A DNA stretch of 8,534 nucleotides, taken from assembly GCA_016177205.1 (NCBI GenBank), contig JACOVS010000045.1:1-8534 (forward strand). Reading direction: 5' to 3'. The position numbers were made by a program, and so were the translations under genes. Below are positions 6,172 to 8,534 of this stretch, one piece after another (within the stretch, counting starts at the first letter, position 1; the number at the start of each line of letters is the position of its first letter). The stretch comes from Candidatus Aenigmatarchaeota archaeon. Lineage in GTDB: Archaea > Aenigmatarchaeota > Aenigmatarchaeia > JACPZZ01. The notes beneath the pieces were generated by a model. The model did not search any database, was not told where the DNA came from, and saw nothing but the letters and a program-made list of their open reading frames with translations.

Positions 6172-6357
6172 ATGGCGGAAAAGGTTTGCAGGGCTTGTCA
6201 CAGGTTTGTCAAGGAGGGCGTTTGCCCTGTTTGCAAGGGGACAAGCTTTTCCTGGACATGGAAGGGGATCGTTATTGTAAACGACCCGAACAATTCCGCA
6301 ATCGCGAAACACATGGGCATAACAGCGCCTGGCAAGTATTGCATACTGGTGAAGTGA
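6172..6357 (+). CDS. spt4: Transcription elongation factor Spt4 (RpoE2)
   Basis: This 61-residue zinc protein binds Spt5, and the pair clamps RNA polymerase during elongation. Four cysteines form the zinc site, C6 and C9 (VCRAC) and C18 and C21 (VCPVC). The rest, including SWTWKGIVIVNDPNNSAIAKHMGI and the final GKYCILVK, matches archaeal Spt4, and the length is normal. GGATGAT at 6161-6167 is a plausible ribosome binding site overlapping the end of rpo7. The immediate rpo7-spt4 order is standard in archaea and couples two polymerase-associated proteins in one message. Confidence 0.95.
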   Translation: MAEKVCRACHRFVKEGVCPVCKGTSFSWTWKGIVIVNDPNNSAIAKHMGITAPGKYCILVK

Positions 6358-6362
6358 TTTAA

Positions 6363-6674
6363 ATGGAAATGGAAGTAATTTCGGAAAAGGCCAACCCGGT
6401 GTTAAAGAGAAGGGAGATCGTGGTAAAAATCAAAGTAACCGGCGCGACGCCTTCCAGAAAGGACGTTGTTGCGGGCGTGGCGTCCCACTTCGGGGTTGAA
6501 GAGAAGATGATTCTCGTCGACCAGATAATCACCGAGTTCGGGTTATCGGACGCGCGCGCCAGGGTGAAGATTTACGATGATCCCCAGTTCATACCCAAGA
6601 AAAGACTTGAGATCGTGAAGGCCCGTTCAAAATCCGCAAAAGAGGAAAAGGTGGAAGAAAATGCCAAAGCATAA
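6363..6674 (+). CDS. rps24e: 30S ribosomal protein S24e
   Basis: This protein of the small ribosomal subunit is found only in archaea and eukaryotes. It has 103 residues from the ATG at 6363; an ATG two codons later (6369) is also possible. Family landmarks are NPVLKRREIVVKI near the N terminus, TGATPSRKDVV in the middle, and GLSDARARVKIYDD before the basic, disordered C-terminal tail. It follows spt4 by five bases, with GGTGAAGTGAT at the junction serving as ribosome binding site. The next gene starts inside its last codons in another frame. In many archaea a DUF359 (dephospho-CoA kinase) gene sits between spt4 and rps24e; here there is none. Confidence 0.93.
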   Translation: MEMEVISEKANPVLKRREIVVKIKVTGATPSRKDVVAGVASHFGVEEKMILVDQIITEFGLSDARARVKIYDDPQFIPKKRLEIVKARSKSAKEEKVEENAKA

Positions 6675-6822
6675 GTTGCTGCAGCATTGGAAAATGTACA
6701 AGGAAGGCAAGCACAAAAACAGGACCTGCCCCCGATGCGGCGCAGGCACGTGGATGGCGGAGCACAAGGACAGGTTTACCTGCGGCAAGTGCAGGTACAG
6801 CGAAAGCAAGAAGCCTATCTGA
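6661..6822 (+). CDS. rps27ae: 30S ribosomal protein S27ae
   Basis: A 53-codon gene begins with ATG at 6661, 14 bases before the end of rps24e and in a different frame. The product starts MPKHKLLQHWKMYKEGKHKN and carries a zinc ribbon with C23 and C26 (CPRC) and C41 and C44 (CGKC). The segments MAEHKDRFTCGKC and the short tail ending KKPI match archaeal S27ae, which in eukaryotes is fused to ubiquitin. GGTGG at 6649-6653 is a suitable ribosome binding site. The order rps24e-rps27ae is standard in archaea. Its last eight bases overlap the 3' end of the opposing dehydroquinase-like gene. Confidence 0.93.
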   Translation: MPKHKLLQHWKMYKEGKHKNRTCPRCGAGTWMAEHKDRFTCGKCRYSESKKPI

Positions 6823-7444
6823 CGCTGTCGACTATGGATTTTTTCACGTCTTCTATGTGCGGCAAATGCCTGTTGTGGCTTGACGATTCGATTTTGCCGT
6901 AGCCTATGAAATTTCTTTTGTCAGCTGGCGCGGGTTCAAACGGACCGATCAAGGTGAGTTTTGCGCCGGTTTTTTCCGAAATTGCAAACACGGCATCAAA
7001 ATAGGCCTGGTCTCTCATGTTTTTTCCGGGCAGGACGATCTTGATGTATTTGGAAAGCACGGACATGTCCTCAACCACCCTTTTCAGGGTTTTCTGCATG
7101 GGAACCGTTTCAGGGCAGTAGGAGACTATGGTTTTTATCCCGTTCGCCCTTGCGCTGAAAAATATTTCCTCTATAAAGCTCTTTGGAAACGCCAGGTCGA
7201 TGTCCACAAATTCGGTCCTGAATTTCAGGGCCTTCTTCAGGGCGTTTATGGTTTCCTGATTTTTCGTGTAGCCGCAGGATATTATCACGGGCAGCGGGAA
7301 GCTTTCGATCAGTTCCAGGCTTGTGTAATCGTCGACCGCATTCAGGTGGATTTCGACAAAGTCCGCGCCGCGTTGCTTCGCATCCGCGGCCTTTTGGAGC
7401 AGTTCAGGCATACTGCCGCCGGACAGGACAGCGCAGGCTCTCAT
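6815..7444 (-). CDS. Type I 3-dehydroquinate dehydratase-like TIM-barrel protein, altered active site
   Basis: The 209-residue protein resembles type I 3-dehydroquinate dehydratase (AroD), the third shikimate-pathway enzyme, which uses a lysine Schiff base and a histidine. The barrel pattern is visible: ELLQKAADAKQRGADFVEIHLN (17-35 region), LPVIISCGYT (51-60), EFVDIDLAF (78-86), GIKTIVSYC (102-110) and KYIKIVLPG (132-140). K135 lies where the Schiff-base lysine is expected. C110 lies where the catalytic histidine of the usual SYH motif is expected, and D83 where a conserved glutamate is expected. The arginine of the usual TxR motif is also absent at 57-60. It may therefore be a divergent relative with another function. 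No other shikimate gene is in the window. The ATG at 7444 is supported by a TATA-like element 26 bases upstream, giving a leaderless mRNA. The fold call is moderate; the enzymatic call is weak. Confidence 0.65.
   Translation of the reverse strand: MRACAVLSGGSMPELLQKAADAKQRGADFVEIHLNAVDDYTSLELIESFPLPVIISCGYTKNQETINALKKALKFRTEFVDIDLAFPKSFIEEIFFSARANGIKTIVSYCPETVPMQKTLKRVVEDMSVLSKYIKIVLPGKNMRDQAYFDAVFAISEKTGAKLTLIGPFEPAPADKRNFIGYGKIESSSHNRHLPHIEDVKKSIVDSVR
6839..6844 (+). terminator. T-rich terminator after rps27ae
   Basis: Six T residues lie 17 bases after the S27ae stop codon, with no hairpin, as expected for archaeal termination. The tract is inside the 3' coding end of the opposing dehydroquinase-like gene. 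Confidence 0.45.
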
Positions 7445-7467
7445 AACTTTAGATCAGGGGCCAAAGA

Positions 7468-7475
7468 TTAAAAGA
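7468..7475 (-). promoter_or_regulatory. TATA box of the dehydroquinase-like gene
   Basis: On the - strand this reads CTTTTAAT, centred about 27 bases before the ATG at 7444. Transcription would start at or next to the start codon, so the mRNA is probably leaderless. Confidence 0.55.
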
Positions 7476-7481
7476 TTTATT
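7475..7481 (+). promoter_or_regulatory. Candidate TATA box of the MinD-like gene
   Basis: GATTTATT on the + strand abuts the TATA element of the divergent gene. Expected transcription start is near 7503, about 12 bases before the ATG at 7515. The leader would hold GTGATC (7508-7513 region), which matches the archaeal 16S anti-ribosome-binding sequence. Confidence 0.45.
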
Positions 7482-7514
7482 CAGGCTGCACCACAATGAT
7501 ATTACAGTGATCGG

Positions 7515-8276
7515 ATGAGCAGAATTATAGGCGTGTTCTCGGGAAAGGGCGGGGTTGGAAAAACAACCACAGCGGTCAATCTGGGCGTTGCGCTCACAAA
7601 GCTCGGCAAGTCCGTGGTTTTGGTTGATTCAAACGTGAACACGCCAAACGTAAGCCTTCACCTCGGGATGAATTTCACGCCATTTACCATACAGGACATG
7701 ATGGAAAACGCCCCCTATATACCCCAGGCAATTTACGTCCACGAAAGCGGGCTGCGCGTGATACCAGCGGACTTTTCGCTGAAGGAAAGGCACGTCGACA
7801 TATCCGAATTGAAAAACCACATGCACAAGCTGGCCGGAGAATCGGATTACGTGATCATGGACTGCGCGCCCGGGCTGGGGCCGGACACGCGCGCCTCAAT
7901 AGAGGCGTGCAGCGAATTCATCATTGTTACAAACCCCGAAACGCCAGCAATCGCGGACGCGTACAAGACTTACAAGGCCATCAAAGGCGTGAACGGCAAG
8001 GTCCTCGGGTTGGTTGTTAACAAGGTAAATAAGGACGGTTATGAACTGGACAGCGGCGAGATAGAGGAGTTCTTCAATGAAAAAATCATCGGAATCGTTC
8101 CCGAGGACAAAAGCGTGCGCGCGTCCATACAAAACAAGAGGCCTGTTGTGATGCACAAGCCCAATTCCAAAGCTTCGAAAGCCTACAGCAGGCTGGCGAT
8201 GCACATAGCTGGCGTGCAGACAAAAACCTTTTCGGATATTTTGCTTGAATTTTTGGGGCCGGGCCGCAAAAAATAA
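7515..8276 (+). CDS. MinD/ParA-family P-loop ATPase
   Basis: This 253-residue SIMIBI-class ATPase has the deviant Walker A GKGGVGKTT (10-18), with signature lysine K11. A switch I segment follows at 38-45 (DSNVNTPN), and the switch II/Walker B strand is DYVIMDCAPG with D116. MinD proteins dimerise on ATP and position other proteins at the membrane or pole; archaea carry several whose partners are mostly unknown. D38 is kept but the second switch I acidic residue (E. coli MinD D40) is N40. The C terminus, TFSDILLEFLGPGRKK, could be a short amphipathic membrane-binding helix with a basic end, as in bacterial MinD; this is inferred. No MinC, MinE or ParB partner is next to it. It is divergent from the dehydroquinase-like gene and followed after 64 bases by a nuclease-like gene with its own promoter. 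Confidence 0.88.
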   Translation: MSRIIGVFSGKGGVGKTTTAVNLGVALTKLGKSVVLVDSNVNTPNVSLHLGMNFTPFTIQDMMENAPYIPQAIYVHESGLRVIPADFSLKERHVDISELKNHMHKLAGESDYVIMDCAPGLGPDTRASIEACSEFIIVTNPETPAIADAYKTYKAIKGVNGKVLGLVVNKVNKDGYELDSGEIEEFFNEKIIGIVPEDKSVRASIQNKRPVVMHKPNSKASKAYSRLAMHIAGVQTKTFSDILLEFLGPGRKK

Positions 8277-8280
8277 TTTT
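8277..8280 (+). terminator. Weak T-tract after the MinD-like gene
   Basis: Four T residues follow the TAA stop directly. This is the only terminator-like signal before the next gene, and it is short. Confidence 0.25.
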
Positions 8281-8303
8281 ATCGGAACCCTGCTTGAAAA
8301 ACG

Positions 8304-8312
8304 CTTTTAAGC
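8304..8312 (+). promoter_or_regulatory. TATA box of the terminal nuclease-like gene
   Basis: CTTTTAAG lies about 33 bases before the ATG at 8341 and is flanked by CGC/GCG, forming a small palindrome (8302-8313). AAGGA at 8331-8335 is a ribosome binding site five bases before the ATG. Confidence 0.5.
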
Positions 8313-8340
8313 GGCGTTAAACAAGTCTTCAAGGAATAAT

Positions 8341-8534
8341 ATGATTTCTGTTTCCGACCTTTCTTATCTCGGCTTGTGCCAGATCGCATTCCTTTTCAAT
8401 AAAAAGGCAAAAATCGTAACGCGCGCGATGATGCAGGGCGCGAGAAGGCACAACGAATTGCTGCTGCAAACGGAAGCCCTGACCGAAGGCCAGATTATCG
8501 AAAAGGTCGTGAAGGGCGAAAGCTTTGTTGCGCG
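8341..8534 (+). CDS. Probable Cas4/RecB-like PD-(D/E)XK nuclease, N-terminal fragment
   Basis: The frame is open from the ATG at 8341 to the window edge, 64 full codons, so only the N terminus is visible. It begins MISVSDLSYLGLCQIAFLF, which resembles the start of Cas4-type and related RecB-family exonucleases: an (I/V)SxSxL helix start followed by a cysteine (C13) that in Cas4 is the first iron-sulfur ligand. A later GARRHNELL (34-42) matches the conserved G..xH..L helix. The catalytic D, E and K residues and the C-terminal three cysteines would lie beyond the window. No other cas gene or CRISPR repeat is nearby, so it would be a stand-alone member. The usual CPR after the cysteine is CQI here, which weakens the call. 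Confidence 0.5.
   Translation, partial: MISVSDLSYLGLCQIAFLFNKKAKIVTRAMMQGARRHNELLLQTEALTEGQIIEKVVKGESFVA

Noticed and set aside
6087..6362. 91-codon + strand frame across the rpo7 end and spt4
   Set aside because: It is out of frame with both Rpo7 and Spt4, which account for the sequence.
6687..6902. 71-codon + strand frame over rps27ae
   Set aside because: It is a shifted frame across the S27ae gene, whose zinc-ribbon translation starting at 6661 is clearly the real one.

Overview
The window looks like a piece of an archaeal chromosome, most plausibly from a small-genome (DPANN-type) lineage. The evidence is a compact run of archaeal information-processing genes (RNA polymerase subunit Rpo7, Spt4, ribosomal proteins S24e and S27ae, an FCF1-type PIN protein), TATA boxes about 25 bases before several starts, GTG/TTG candidate starts, and little space between genes. 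The phylum cannot be fixed from this sequence alone; base composition is moderate and even throughout, with no obvious foreign island.

Left part (1-1622): a single-domain KaiC/RadA-like ATPase on the + strand runs head-on into a TerC-superfamily DUF475 membrane protein on the - strand, and the two 3' ends overlap by 20 bases. Middle (1623-5275): across a short divergent promoter region from the DUF475 gene starts a tight + strand set: a P2A (Ca2+/Mn2+-type) P-type ATPase, a PIN-domain protein of the FCF1 type and a family I inorganic pyrophosphatase. The TerC-like protein and the pump may form a divergently transcribed metal-homeostasis pair.

The longest gene-free stretch (5276-5587) is highly structured. 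Three perfect hairpins lie almost end to end immediately after the pyrophosphatase stop codon. They are followed by a purine-rich stretch with degenerate repeats, a clear TATA box, and an untranslated leader of about 80 bases holding another hairpin. This leads into the operon rpo7 - spt4 - rps24e - rps27ae (5588-6822). The Rpo7 start is at 5588, not at the upstream in-frame ATG, and the 53-residue S27ae gene overlaps the end of S24e.

Right part (6815-8534): a - strand protein resembling type I 3-dehydroquinate dehydratase, with the catalytic histidine apparently replaced by cysteine, overlaps the S27ae end by 8 bases. It is divergent from a MinD/ParA-type ATPase with which it shares a 70-base back-to-back promoter. 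The window ends in the first 64 codons of a probable Cas4/RecB-like (PD-(D/E)XK) nuclease; there is no CRISPR array here.

I see no complete new defence or mobile system. The parts most worth a second look are the hairpin/repeat region at 5273-5587, the metal-transport pair, and the altered dehydroquinase.
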